Source of the DNA: Liolophura sinensis
Lineage: Eukaryota > Mollusca > Polyplacophora > Chitonida > Chitonidae
NCBI RefSeq assembly: GCF_032854445.1
Contig: NC_088300.1
Coordinates: forward strand, 16,335,191-16,399,190
Length of the DNA: 64,000 nt
Direction: 5' to 3'
This document shows, one piece after another, positions 12,201-26,900 of this stretch. A program made the position numbers and the translations under genes. Every line of letters starts with the position of its first letter. Within the stretch, counting starts at the first letter, position 1. The notes beneath the pieces are model-generated. The model was not told the origin of the DNA and did not search any database. It worked only from the letters and a program-made list of their open reading frames with translations.

Positions 12201-15200
12201 GACAGGTGCCTGGTTTTGCATAACAGACTTGTCCTACTGGACAGTTGCTTGACTGGAAAAAATGAGGAAAGGATGGTTGTACACCATGCTTGAACAAAAT
12301 GTGTTACATAATTCAAGAACGAAAGAAGGAAAGTTATTATTCCAGTCATTTATGCTTCAGGCATTTATGCTTCAGTGAAAGATCAGGATATAAGTTCAAT
12401 AAGTAGACAAAATTAACCTATACAAAGCGCATCCCTGTAATATAGCGAAATATTGAGCTTTTTGAAGTGAAAGACAGCACCATCTTTTCACTGAAAACTA
12501 CCATTCAAAGTATCTTAAACCGGCATTAAATATTGTTTAGTGAAACTTCGTCATGTCACAGCTTCAGGGCGTCTCCATCATCGACAGTAAGGTGACGTCA
12601 CGTTTACTCTAGCTCTCTGACGTCGAATGGTCTAAGCAAGCCTATGGCAGATTAAAGTTGTGGACTTTGGCGATGAAGGTCCAATTGATAAATAGCTTTC
12701 TCGGAAATTTGATAAACTGGAAGGATATTTCTTCCACTGACTGAACTTCTCATACAGTAGGTCTACTATATCATTTATAGAGTAGGCTGTAGATGCAGAG
12801 CCGGGGTATTCCTGGTTCAGGCCGTGCTGGTGATTTTGGCCCCTATTAAATGTTTGCAAAAGTACAATAGGATTTTGTACAACTGGATTCATGCTCGATT
12901 CTGACACAAATGGAAATAAATCTAAGCACCACTGAGGCTGATTTAGGCGTTCGGCTGTCGCTGGAATTTATGTTTCAGTTTTGTAGCGGTGGCTTCTAAG
13001 GTGAGAGTAGTGATGACCTAGTTATCGCGGACGTCAGAGAAAGCACCTCGGCTTAAACACGGCGTTTCAATAATTATACTGTATTTTATGAAACAAAACA
13101 GAAAAAAAAACATCCCTTATATGCGAGAAAGACAACGGACAAAATTTAAATTCTTCAATTCTAATAAATTCTGAGAAAAAAATATTATATAATAAGATTT
13201 AATTAATTTTAAGCGTTGTCCGATGAGATGCCGTCATTCCCATAAACCCTTGGTGTCCCTAATGAATTTTCACTGACTCTAAAATTTAGCAGCTGCATGC
13301 TGACTAAACGGTGAAATGATAACAAAAGATGTATTTGTATAACTTGAACAGCGTGTCTAAGTCTGTCTAAGGTGTACTGGTGAGATGAATGCTGTTTGGG
13401 CTGAGACGGCATGGTACTGTCTGGCTGCCTCGATTCACACCAGCCATTTGTGCAGTATTGTCGTTTTGTCCTACATGTTATTCGGTGAAATCTCGTGAGA
13501 CTTTTTAGAAAGCTTGACTACCCTGCTTTCGGTTGAAAAATGTTGTAGGTAGGTGCTGTCTTTCCTTTAAGTATGATGATAAATTTAGTGTAAGGAGGCT
13601 AAATGAAACGTTAACTTACGCTACAGGGGTTATCAGCACATTGGCGTCGTGGACATCCTACACTGTTGAATCCAAACTCACAAAATAATGGCATGATTTC
13701 TTCACACACTGAAAACGCAAAACCGTAGAATAACTGAGATTTTTACACGAATGAAGGAGATATTTTCTATCGACAAACAAATGAAGAAAAGTCATCTTTA
13801 CACGTGGTATACGGTGATATTTTTCATCCATGAACAAAATAAACTTACCTTCGTCCCGACATTCAGCCGTGTAAGGACAGTTGGTTACGAATTCACATGT
13901 TCCTGGGGTGGCAAAGCAGGTTTGCTCTGCAGAGCAAGTTTGGAACTACAACACAAGCGTATTTATTTGATCGCCATATTCATGAATATTTCACTTATAC
14001 GACGGTGTTCGGTTTTACGGATGAAGGGATCGAAGAAGCCCTTATTAAACTCATATTTTAGTAACGGAAGAGTATTGGGGCAGGTGAATTCACACCATTT
14101 CAAATTGGAGTGAATGTATAGCATTTCTAAACGGGGCAAAAACACACCTTTTCCAATTGGTGTTAATATAATACAACCTTTCCCAAAAAATAAATACACC
14201 TTTTCCAAAAGGTGTATTTAAAACATGCGTACTTACAAAATCAAATTCACGAAGTCACTTGAGACAGCATATATGTCTTTTACGGTATCTGTAGGAAATG
14301 TTTGAGGATCTAAACTTACTTGACATGGATCTTCAGCGCACTCTCGTCTTGGACAACCGACACTTTTAAAACCAAACTCACAAGACAAAGGCATCGTTTC
14401 CTCGCAAACTGACGACAAAAGAGCAGACAATCAAGATACGAAAATTTGGAGAGAAAATAAAAATTAGTCGTACGGAGATCAGTTAACGAGGCAAACACAA
14501 ATTGTCACTGTACGACAAAATGATGATGAAAAAACTCAGTTTTGTAATAGCGCTGTGATTTAAACATTATTAATTTCATCTGGAACTGTAATGACTACCA
14601 GTGCCTTTTTACCAGATGAGCCGATTTTGTCCACCCCTATGAGGTTAGTAGCAAAGAAACAGAAAACTGGCCATACCTTCTGTCCTACACTCGGCCTCGT
14701 ATGGGCAGTTTGTTTGGAATCCGCAGGAACCCAGTTTGGCGTAACACGTCTGACCAGTGGGACACGTGAAACTCTGTCAACATCATAGTAAATGATATAG
14801 AAAATGGAAAAGTACGAACCGATGTATGGCGTTTTCATAATAGACGATATAGAGAACAGAAAAGTACGAGACAATGGACCAAACAAAATCATCATTAAAT
14901 GTCTAACACCATGTAGGTTTCTTTCCAACTTTGGGATTTTGGAGTATACACAGAAATGCCATTGCACCAGGCAAACTCACCAGGCAAGGGTCTGGGGCAC
15001 ATGTCCGTCTGGGGCATCCTTCACTGACAAACCCGAACGGACAAAAGGTGTTAATGATGTCCTCACAGGCTGAAACAGAATGGTGTGGAATACAGTCGAT
15101 GGGTACCAGATACCAATACATCCCAGTGTTCATGACAGTTATGATGACTCTATGTAATGTAACAAATGTATTCTAAGATATAGAAAATGACCCATTGATG

Positions 15201-17829
15201 AGATTTCAGTACCCAAGGAATATTCATATGAAACCGTGACACTTTATGTGCGCTCCTTTGGGAGATTTCACTGGCAAAAACCACGTAAGTACTCATAGTA
15301 CATTTCATCTGATGCTTCAGTTGAACAAGCGCGTCCATGATCAATTCACGTCATGTTTATTTGTCGAAAGACCTTATGTTGTCATTTTGACATGGCAACT
15401 TTCAGTTCATCGGTGCTGTTTTGCTGTCTTTGTTGAGGTTTGTTACCACCAATGAGTAAGCTAATCGGAAATTCTAGTGTCCTCTGTTAGAAAACGGACC
15501 TTTTGGAAGAAAAACCACGCGCTGACCATGGTATGTCGAAGTATCTGAATATAGTTTGTTTGATAATCTGAAAGCTAACTGACCGACTGTTAAGGAACAA
15601 TAACCTTTACTTCCTGGAAATTCTAGATAGATGGCGCTCCCTAACTCGTGGGTTTTGCTGGTTAAATCTCCCAAGGTACCAAACCAAGTAACATTCTTGG
15701 CATTAAATAAATCAGTATTCTAAATGGATACGTGTACAACTATTAAATGCAGCAGTATTCAATGCTTAAATTCTTTCTCTGAGTGTCGAGCAACTCAATT
15801 ATTGCTTACCGTTATCCACACACTCGGGAACATATGGACACTCAAGGCCAAATATACAGGGGCCTGGACTGGCGAAGCACGTTTGACCACTTGGACAGGA
15901 AAAGCCCTGGGAAAATATGAATGTATACATGCATATTATAATGTTTATATAATATTATATTTGTTAGTTATAGCGAATAAACAGTGAACAGCTATAGATC
16001 CTGAAAAACTTACCTTTCATCAAAGCATTTAAACAAATGGAAAATTTATTTATTTATTTATTTGATTGGTGTTTTACGCCGTACTAAAGAATATTTCACT
16101 TATACGACGGCGGATGGCATTATGGTGGCAAATGAAAAATGTATAGGACATTTATGTCAACATTTAAGGTCGATTATAACAAAACTGTACGTAGTGCTTT
16201 ACTGGAGATCAACGCATATCTGCATGAAAATCCACTTCGACAAGTAGCTATATATAGCCACCCGTTTGTTCACACTTGAAAACGCCATCAAGGACGTATG
16301 ATGTACGTATATGACTTGTTAGGTCATATACGTACATCATAGAGGTTATAACGTTTTATAGGAGGTCATAAGGTACTTACATCACACGGGTTAGGGGCAC
16401 ATGTATCCCGAGGGCAGCCGGTGAGTAAAAACCCAAAGTCACAATTCACATTCGGCAGTACATCCCGGCAATCTGGTTGGACAAAAACGTGTCAACTTTA
16501 TTGGTGTTCGTTAATGGCAGAGTACTGTTGTTATCATGTTCCCAAAACTGCTAGATAAAGTGTTATTCCGGTTGACTGATTGGTTGATTGGCCGTACTCA
16601 AGAATATATCATTCATATTTCACGCGGGGGATTGACGTTAAGCCAATCAGTTCGCAAGATGCCACAGAGCAATCTGTTCGGATTTGACCAAAAATATTGG
16701 TGGGCGAGAAAAAGTATTCTATTTACTAATAACTATCAGGAAGACTGAAATGTTGATAAATTTTGACGAGAGGGTTTACTTACTTGCTGGCTGGCACCTG
16801 GACCGGTAGGGGCAATTCGTTCCCATAGGGCATTCACCTGGTACAGCTACGCATGTTTCCCCTGATGAACAGCTAATTCCCTGTACAACAACAGCATATT
16901 ATTATCCGCAATTTTCTTTTTATTTGTGTGGCTAGTGTACGGTTCATAGCTATTCTCTCCACATGCCAACGTTGAATGGAAAAAATCTGGAACTTTTTAA
17001 ACGAAAAAAACACCGGAAATCTCTGAAGGAAAAGAATATCTAGTTCATCTGAATTTTTGTATGAAGATTGTGTATATAGTAATGCCAATCGCGATAGATG
17101 GGCTTAAATTTTTAAGAAAATTAAAACCTGGATATCAGAATTAATTATTTGTCCATCGCTTTATTACTCACATCACAAGGGTTTGGTGCACAAGAGGAGC
17201 GAGGACATCCTGCAGACAGGAAGCCAAAGGCACACTGGACATTGGAGGCCACCTCTCTACACACTGTAAATGGACAGTATAAATATAACCTATACAGGAG
17301 AAAACTCACCACCTTAGACAACTTGATCTCAAAGGAAGAAATATGCTTTATGTTATCTCGTCAGTTATCGTTGTCTAAATGTTTATTGTCACAATCCCAG
17401 AATTCAACCATCTGGTGTGTGTGGAACGATTTACATAGGTATTAGAAGTCTCGATTAGACAAACTAAAGATTTACTTACAAAAGATCGAAGTTGGTCTCA
17501 TCTCCCATAACTGTTTCATATATAACCTTCTTCCAAATCTTACCCGAGTCAGAACAGACAGCCTCGTGTGGACAGTTATTTCCAAATCTGCACGCTGAGG
17601 GCCTCGTGGTACATGTCTTACCGATAGCACAGTCACGTGACTGAAGAGTAAAATTATGCAGTATAAATACGGAGAAATTCATTCACAATCTAAGACAAGG
17701 TATCAGGTTCAGATTTGAAACCAAGCAAAAGACAATAATGTACCTATAACTTATGGAATGGACATGCCCGCTTCGCCACCACACCATGATCGCATATAAC
17801 CATGAACCACAACTGTTAAAGCAACTACG

Positions 17830-17903
<74 letters not shown>

Positions 17904-20900
17904 ATATATATAGTAGCCAAGCACCCGATTCGTATTAAATATTGACTTACCTCACATGGATCAGGGGCGCACGTGTTACGTGGACAACCCGTCTCCAGAA
18001 AACCAAACTGACAACTAATCTGTAGAACCTCGGCACAGTCTGCAAAACAATACCGGTACAAATAAAGACACAACACGGAGAGTAAAACCAGAGATGCGAC
18101 GAGTGACAGCTGGCAAATGGTAATACGTAACCCCCTTTACTGTCTTGCAAATCTAGACCCGGTACACTGTAGTATTAAAATATCTTTGCTCGTGTATGCA
18201 ATGTGAGTGTGTGCGTATGTATAAATATTTATAAGCCAGAAGCATAGTTTTCACCGTTACTTTGTTATTTCTGTTATCAGTAATTTTTTATTGAACTTCA
18301 ATCGGTCAGCTTGTATTCAGCGTTTACTATAAACAATATTCTACGTAGTGAGCCTATTTTTCAACCCAGTTCATTTGTTTGAATAAAATATCGTTAAAAA
18401 AAATACGCATCCGGTGAAAATCCAATTTACCTCAAGCAGGGTTATATTCTAACTGTAAATGCATAAATGCACTAGTAGCAAACTAACGCCCCCACCCCCC
18501 CCCCCCCACCCCATTGTCATCATGATCTTATGTGTTTAAATCACGTCAAATTCTAAAAGCTTAATTTAATTCATTTAATTTGGTTTGAAACTCACCGTTA
18601 TCTACACACTCAGCGACGTAAGGGCATTCAATCTCATACTGACATGTGGAGGGTTTGCTGACACAACGCTGCCCAGCTCCACAAATCCTGGTCTGTTCAT
18701 AAACAAAATATTTTTTTAACTTTAAAATTACTTCTTCACATGACACCACATGATTAATTCCAGAACATAAAAATCATAATAGCTACAATATAATAATGAA
18801 CTACCTCACAGTGTGTACAGAATCTAAAGTTAATCAATGTCTTGAGCCTGTCATAAATTAGCCATAACAAGAAAATAAGAGGTCGGTACACAAATCAACT
18901 GTTGGATTGAAATCCCTGTTACATGGCTATATTGTTGAAAAATACAAATTTCTGACATTCATAAAAAAAGTTTTTATAACCTCAATAAATCATATTTTCC
19001 TCTCTGTCTAATACATTTAAGCACTATTTCACTTAATACGTACATCACAGGGATTAGGCGCACATTTGCTGCGAGGACAACCCGAGAGCTCCACACCAAA
19101 GGGACAGGATAGAGGTAGTACTTCCCCACAATCTGAATAGGGTACACACAAACTATACCCTCAGCATATGTATCATCGTTAAATCAAATAAACTACACTA
19201 ACACGATTTGTTTAACAATAAGATTTTAGTTTTATAGCGATTCGATATAAAGCATGTCATTTCCGATGCCCACAATGGAAGTACAGGTAGCTGACTTTCT
19301 AAAGATACGAGGAATCATATTGAGTGACATATACGGTTAGACTGCCTTAATTGGTTTAAAGTGAAATGGACTTCTACCCTATATGTTATTGTTCTAATAT
19401 TTGAAGAGTCTTTCTTTCGTGGATATCACAAACTGTGAATTCAAATACTAAATACCAGACAAACTATACTCGGTACCACATTCATATGTTACCTCGAGCA
19501 GTGCACCTCCGGACATACGGGCACTGGATCCCAAAGGCACAATTGCCAGGCTCTACCACGCAGGTCTGACCTGAGGGACACGGTCTACCCTGAAACAACA
19601 TCACCATTTTATTTATTTATTTGATAAAGTGTTTTACGCCGTACCCAAGAATACCATGGCCATTCTAAAGGTCCACTGATATGATAATGGACATTTGTTG
19701 CCGTGCATTCCTTCGAAGAACTTGCACCGCATCCTCCAAAGATTAGCACCTGCTTGATACTACTTTACAATTTTAAGTAATCCTTAAATTCAAACCTGAT
19801 CATTTGAAAAATGATTGCTGCGAATAGTTTTAAGTTCGACATTTATTAAGACAGGGATAAGTACAATTACGATGGAGAATGGAAACAGGAACTTACGTCA
19901 CAAGGATTTGGAGCGCACGTGGTTCTCGGGCAACCAGTAAGTAAAACCCCATATGCACATTGGACGTTTGCAGCCACATCTCGACAATCTTGTAAAGAAA
20001 ACCATTTAAGATCGGGAAAGGGTAACAGTCACGTCGAATGTAACGACCAACTTTTGACAAATAGAGATGAGACGGAGATAGTTCCCGTGCATTTCATAAT
20101 AAAGGCTACTTAGAAATATTTACGTGAGAACTGGAAGATAGAATAAATCAAACCGTGGCCAATGGAAACAGTTATTTAAGGAGATGAAAAAAGCAATCGC
20201 CCAAAACGATCGTAAACAAAATGTTCAGATTGTAACCGTTGTAAACATTTAATGACATCACAAAATCTTACCGGCATCCGTACAGACAGCCTCGTGGGGA
20301 CAGCTGATCCCAAACCGACACTGGGAAGGCCTCGTAGTACACTTCCTACCAGGACCACAGTCGCGGGACTGAGAGGAATACACATGCAGACTATTTATGT
20401 ATTTGTTCCAATTTTGATTTAAAAACCGACATATTTATGAGTCGATGATATCAGAGTGCCCGAAATGAAACATTGCTGTGTGCCAACTACTTGATAATCC
20501 TTCTGGTGTAAAGCTGCTGTTGGAATTGCGAGAGCTGGATTCGAGTCATCGACTTTATCCATGAGGACACAATGTACATCCTCAATGCCTAAGTTGAAAT
20601 TGATCTCAAAGATAGATGATAATGAGTTGTGGTTTGGAAAATCATAATGAAAATGAACATCGAATCACGCAGTAGTGACTGATAACAACCTCTTTCCACA
20701 ACTTAAATAGAGCTACAAGAACAAACACAGTATGAATTTAGATAAACGGAAATAGGTTTCTTCTAGACTTGGTAACTTTGCACACCATATATAGGCCTAC
20801 ACCAAACGTGCACCATTGATGAACGAGACTGTATGGAAATATGCCTTTATCTCTCCTTAATTCAAAGCTGCCAGGAGATATTTACAAAGTAACCACTCTC

Positions 20901-23900
20901 TCAATATCTTAAAATAAGTTAAAATAAGGTGGAGATATGGATTCTTTTCGAACAGGCATGTGGTAGATACCAACCAAACACGGGTTTGGGGCGCAGGTTG
21001 ATCGAGGACATCCGGTCTCCAACACTCCATATGTACAGGTGACTGACGATACTTGCTCACAATCTGTAAACGGGAGCAAAGGTGTTGTAACTTTATTTGA
21101 GTGAATGTGTCGTTCAGACTGTGTTCAACATGTGTGTGATTTTGGAGAGTATTTTTCATGCAACGCAATAAAACCGGATCAAAACTTTGTTTCCCATCAT
21201 ACAGACCTTCAGTGCTTGTAAGCTTGTAAACTATACAAAGTATGGTGATAATCAGATTAAGGTTGCTGACCGAGAAAATGGATGAAATGTTGATTCAAAA
21301 CAAGAATAAGGTAGATGACCGTTCAGGACAATATTGACATTAGTAAGCTTTACTTACTTGCTTCTACGCACACTGCTTCGTGTGGACATTGGAGGCCAAA
21401 ATGGCACTGGGACGGTTGCGTTGTACACCTTTGATCTGGACCACAACTGTTATTCTAGGGGCCAAATAGTAACACTCGTGTTAGCGGAAAACAAATAAGG
21501 ATAGATACTTTATTGTTTGTCGGTTGGGAATGTCAACTTTTAAACTGAAGACGCTCGAATGTGGTTTGAAATTCATGTATGAAAGACACTGCATCTCATG
21601 CTTTCTATTGTTTTTTTTTCACAAGGTTAATCATGATATTAAGCAGAAATTAAGACACACGAGTACTTCCAGTCTTGAATTTAAGAAACAACTGAAATGT
21701 CTCCATAAATCTCAGTTTATGCGTGGCAATAAATGAGCGTTTAACTTTAGAATACACAGCATTTTAAGACTGGTTCAGAGTGAGTTTGTGTACACTCACA
21801 TATAAAACATATGTTACATGTTAAACATATAAGTAAACAGCATGTGTATGTCCAGTGTGTTTTTCACATTTTGGTCATGCACTGATTTAACGGGAAATAT
21901 TCCTCATTGCACGTGCTTACCAGACATGGATCAGGTGCGCATGCGGACCGTGGACAACCGCTTTCCATCACTCCGAATGAGCAGAAAACATCGCTGACAC
22001 GGCCACAGTCTGAAATGAAGACAATGATATTGTGGTTTGGTGAGGAAGAGTTCATACCGACTCATTGAAACAGATAAACGTTGAAATAGGATACATCAAT
22101 AAGACGCAGAGTCTTATAATGCCCCTGGCGTCAGGTTGTATACACAGGGGCAGTTCAAGTGGTCATATAAACATATAAGTATATCGCTGTAGTATGTTCA
22201 CAGAAGATTATGCAAATGCTTATCTTTAAACTGGTTCAAAATTACTTTGGAAAATAGACATTTAAAATTAGGTTAGCACTCCACGAAAAAAAAGAGTAAT
22301 AACTTGGGAAATGTATCTTTTGATTTCACTTTTTTGAAACATGTAAATGATTTTCGTGACATTATAGTGTATTACAAAGCGATTCCGTGTTGTAGTGCGA
22401 ATTAGTAGGAGGTTTCCATAGCAACTTTGGCCAAATTTGTGCAATATAAAACAAAATTCATCTAAAGTAAGCTACGGTAATGATTTATTTCTCCGTATTG
22501 TCAATAACTTACCAAGTGCTACACAGACGGCCTCATGCGGGCAGTCGTTTCCAAACCGACACTCGGAGGGCCTGGTGATACATGTGGTGTCAGCGCCACA
22601 ATTTCTTGTCTAAGAGAAAGCATAAATTAATTTATTGTCTGAATGTTCATTTTATGGCTTAAAAATGGCAAGGAAAACATAATTATTATTTATATAAAGG
22701 TGGAAATGATAACACACGAGATGCTTCGCTGTGCAATATCGTCTATTTATCTCTATACACCCTGAGATGTTTTCTGTCGTAATGTCAGGAAAACAGATAT
22801 CTGTGGAATCAATTTTCTTGTCCAATCAGTTTTTCTGACCCAATCAACATTTCTTTTTCAATTTTGTGTAAGTGAAGTACTAGAGACATAGATCCAGTTC
22901 CCACCAAACATGGATTTGGGGCGCAGGTTGAACGCGGACATCCGGTCTCCAAAACCCCATAAGCACAGGCGAGTGGAAGGACTTCCGCACAGTCTGAAAA
23001 ACAGGACGTGAATGTGAATATGTGACTACAGCGCATGCTCAGGAAAGTATAAGTGACAAATGAAACGGTGATAGGTTTATGATTATCAAGGCCACTATCT
23101 TCCAAAAAAGGAAATTTCAAAGTCTGGAAAGACCAAACAAGTAAGTAGGTATGCGAGTGTAGAAGTCAGAAGGAACATTTAGAAGGAATTCTAGCCTCAC
23201 ATGTCATCCAGATATTTTAAAATAGCCAATTAAACGGTTTGAAGATGGTACACGGTTTGAGGGCAAACTAGGTGTTCAACTTACTGAGAGGGACACATTT
23301 TCTAACAAAGGGACAATCGTTCCCGAAGGTGCACACCCCAGGTTCGGCAAAACATCTCTGACCAGCGGGACACGGGGCTCCCTAAAACAAATACAGTTGG
23401 GATTAACATCTATATCCTGTGTTACATCCGTCAAGGGACGTGGATTAAGTGTGCATATCTAGTCGTACGTGTACTGAAGTTAGCCCGTTTTAAAACAATC
23501 CAACAGAAGACAACAAAGGATTCAGATAAGTATGATTCTTGTACCGACAGCTGCTAACAGTGAAATGAGATACATCTGTTTTGTATTTAGACCGAAGTTT
23601 CTAATAAATGACCTGCATGTTGTAGGAACGATCCTGAATATGGTTCAATGAACCAAAATGTAGAAACAACACGCGTTTCTCGGAGTTGCGATTTTGGTTT
23701 ATATTAAACTATTCAGTGGGATCTATTCAGTGTTTTGTAGCAGATGGCATTAATTAGGAACTTCCTGCTTCAAAATTTATTTAGATTTCTTATCGTCTAA
23801 AAAATACACCACGCCTTTCCGACTTCTCTTCTCAGAAATCCATCCTTATTTCACACATGTACTATGGGACCAAGTCTTTTTGATTATGAAAATGGAATTT

Positions 23901-26900
23901 TTGAATCAGGACAAGATTGGTTAGACTTACAGCACAAGGATTGGGTGCACATATTTGACGTGGACATCCGGTTGTCAGGAAACCAAAAGCACACTGGACA
24001 TTCGGGACGACTTCAGCACAGTCTGAAAAAAGACAGCCGGGGTTAAAAACGACGTTGTCGTTGATAATTTTGTACAAATTTGGTTTCTGATCTCTCTTAC
24101 TTATAAAGAAATGCATGACCATTTAATCAGTGATCCTAGCCTGGAAATGGGTGCATGACATTTTTAGAGAAAGTGGTAAGACCTTTTGTCATATGATGTA
24201 ATATTCGACCATGGTAACAAATAACACTGGCACTTTTCAGGTTTGTAGTCAAAGTCATTAAACTCTCCGTTATAAAGGAATTTCTTCCGTCTGCGGCATC
24301 GAGTTCTGCAGAAAGAAATTCCAGTAGTCTACTGTATCCAGCTCCGTTACACAGAGATTACATTAATATATTGATGAAGAGTGCAGCAACAAAATGACCG
24401 AAATGATAACTTCATTTGTTCTTAATGATAATAGAAAAATTATTTTATAGAATCTGTGAGAAATGAGATTGACTTACTGCTCGGCCGACACTCGTATCTA
24501 AAGGGACACTGGATCTTCAAGGCGCACTCTGTAGTCACAGCCACACAGTTTTCACCGGACGGACATGTGACACCCTGTGGAACAGTACAGCATGTTCACT
24601 AATATCAGAAAAACTCAGTAATTTAACATTTCAAAAGTTGTAATGAGTGATTCCGTATTGTGTATCAAGATTTCGTATCAGTTTTGGGAGGATACTTATT
24701 TGGCTAACATTATGGTTGGAGGCCGGGGGAATGAGAGTTTGTTTAATAATAATAGATTCCAATCACATTTGCCGGAAAGTTTACAGTATTTAAATTAATT
24801 AATGTTTATTAAACATGAGATGTAAAAAGTGTAATGGCACTCACAATACAAGGATTTGGAGCACATTGTGAACGGGGACATCCAACAGCAAGGACTCCGA
24901 AGGCACACTGCACGTTATCAGCCACTTCTCTGCATACTGAAAGCAAACGTAACCTTCATTGAATGGCCTGTTCCTATCAGGGTCGCAGCACAAAGAGGTT
25001 AAAGCAAGGAAACATGACTGTGTCGACACGGTGTCAGTATAATGTGACTGGTAGGGTGTCAAGTCTGGTGTCTTCGACATGATACTTCAGTGGCGGCAGC
25101 ACTTTAGCAGCATGAACTCCCACTGCCACAAGAAGCCACCATATATGTACACACACCTAATGACTCCTCGTCGTCATATGATTGAAAAATTGTTACGTAC
25201 GACGTTAAACCCAAAGCATTCATTCATTCATTCATTATTGTCGAGCTAGATATGAGTTCAAAGACGAAGCCAATTCAGCCTTGGCCAATAGCTATTGAGC
25301 GTTCAAAATTGGGCCGAGATAACTGTTCTATAATGAATACACTCGGATGAAGAGTTCAAGTCAAGACTTTACATATTTTCTCTGACAGCTTTAAGTTGTA
25401 TTGATACTTCAATTTCCAGGTTACAAAATATTTGTCTTGTCGGTATGATATGGCGTTATACAAGCAGCTTTTAGTCAGCCAGTTTTAATCGGGTACAGGT
25501 TAAAAGTCCCCTGTTCTGAAAAGAGACGAGACACAATGACAGACCTGATTGTGAGCAGACGGCCTCGTGGGGGCAGTTGTTCTGAAATCGACACTGGGTG
25601 GGTCTCGTTGTACATACCCTTCCTTCCGGGCAAATCCGCGTCTGAAAACAAACCGAGGCAATAACAAAGATTATAATTTGAATAACGAACTAATCTACCA
25701 GCACGATTTGCTTGAGTCAATACATCACAAGATCACATTCACTGGGCCACACTTGGGGCACTCAACCGCACCGGACAGAAAAGTACGCGTCGTTGAAAGT
25801 CAGAATCACACATAAGAATCTTACAAATCAAAACAAATCTTATTTATCAATCCAAAACATTGCATCATCACATCGACAGTTTTAATGTTGTGCACCAAGT
25901 AATTTTACATAAATTTCTCTGGGGTTTATTTAATGTACTTAAACTCTTAAACAATTCTGTCACGGCAGATAACGAATGACACAAGTTTGCAGAAAGGAAA
26001 ATATGGCGAACTGGTGCTTGAGAGTAAGATGCCTTGGCCTATGTATGTGAATGGTAAATCAGTTTAGGAAGTGATAACTGTTTACATGTGGTGTTTATTT
26101 AATTGTTTCAGTCAACGCATCTAATCTATAAGTAAAGGTAAACCCTGCTATTCCACTTACACTGCATGGGTCTGGAGCGCAAGTATCCCGCGGACAGCCT
26201 CTCTCCAGAATACCGAACTGACAGGTGATGGCGATAGTCTCGGCGCAGTCTGTATATAACACAACAAATAGAACGCTCAGTTAATTTAACCATTCATAAT
26301 GGATTCAATTTAGATTTGTTTAAAATGACTGGAAGGAAATCTAAGAAGCAAACCTGTTGGAAAAGCATAGGATGAGTAATAGTCTCGATTGACGAATAAC
26401 GATTAATCAAGGTTGGATTCTACTTTAAGGTATGCTACATAACGCGGTTTAAAATGAACGGAATTGTAGAGTGAAGGGCAAAACTGTTTGAAAAAGTCAT
26501 AGTGCGAGTAAGATAGTAGAGAAATGTAGAAAAGTCTCGATTAACGAATAACGATTAATTTAAACACTGTACCGAAATGTCGAAAAGGCTCACCTCTGGC
26601 CACACATACGGTCTCGTGCGGACAATCATTCCCAAACCGACATTGTGAAGGTCGCGTGGTACACGTCCGACCGCTGCCACAGTCATGGTTCTGAAAGTGA
26701 AAAGGCACAAAGCGTAATGATTTCATATTGGGAGAAAAGGAAATATAAATCAGTTAATCAGTGAAAGGACGAGAACTCCATAGATGTTCTCGAAGATAAT
26801 CCTGTGTATATGCATTTAGTTTTTGTTAATGTTGAAATTATTGAACGCACGTTTGATATCCCAGATACACAAGGTTCTTTGTGAAAGATATTTCTCATAA

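Noticed and set aside
12632-12907. Possible nested gene of 91 codons in intron 56
   Set aside because: No domain, no splice-compatible neighbours and ordinary intron composition; it could not be supported.
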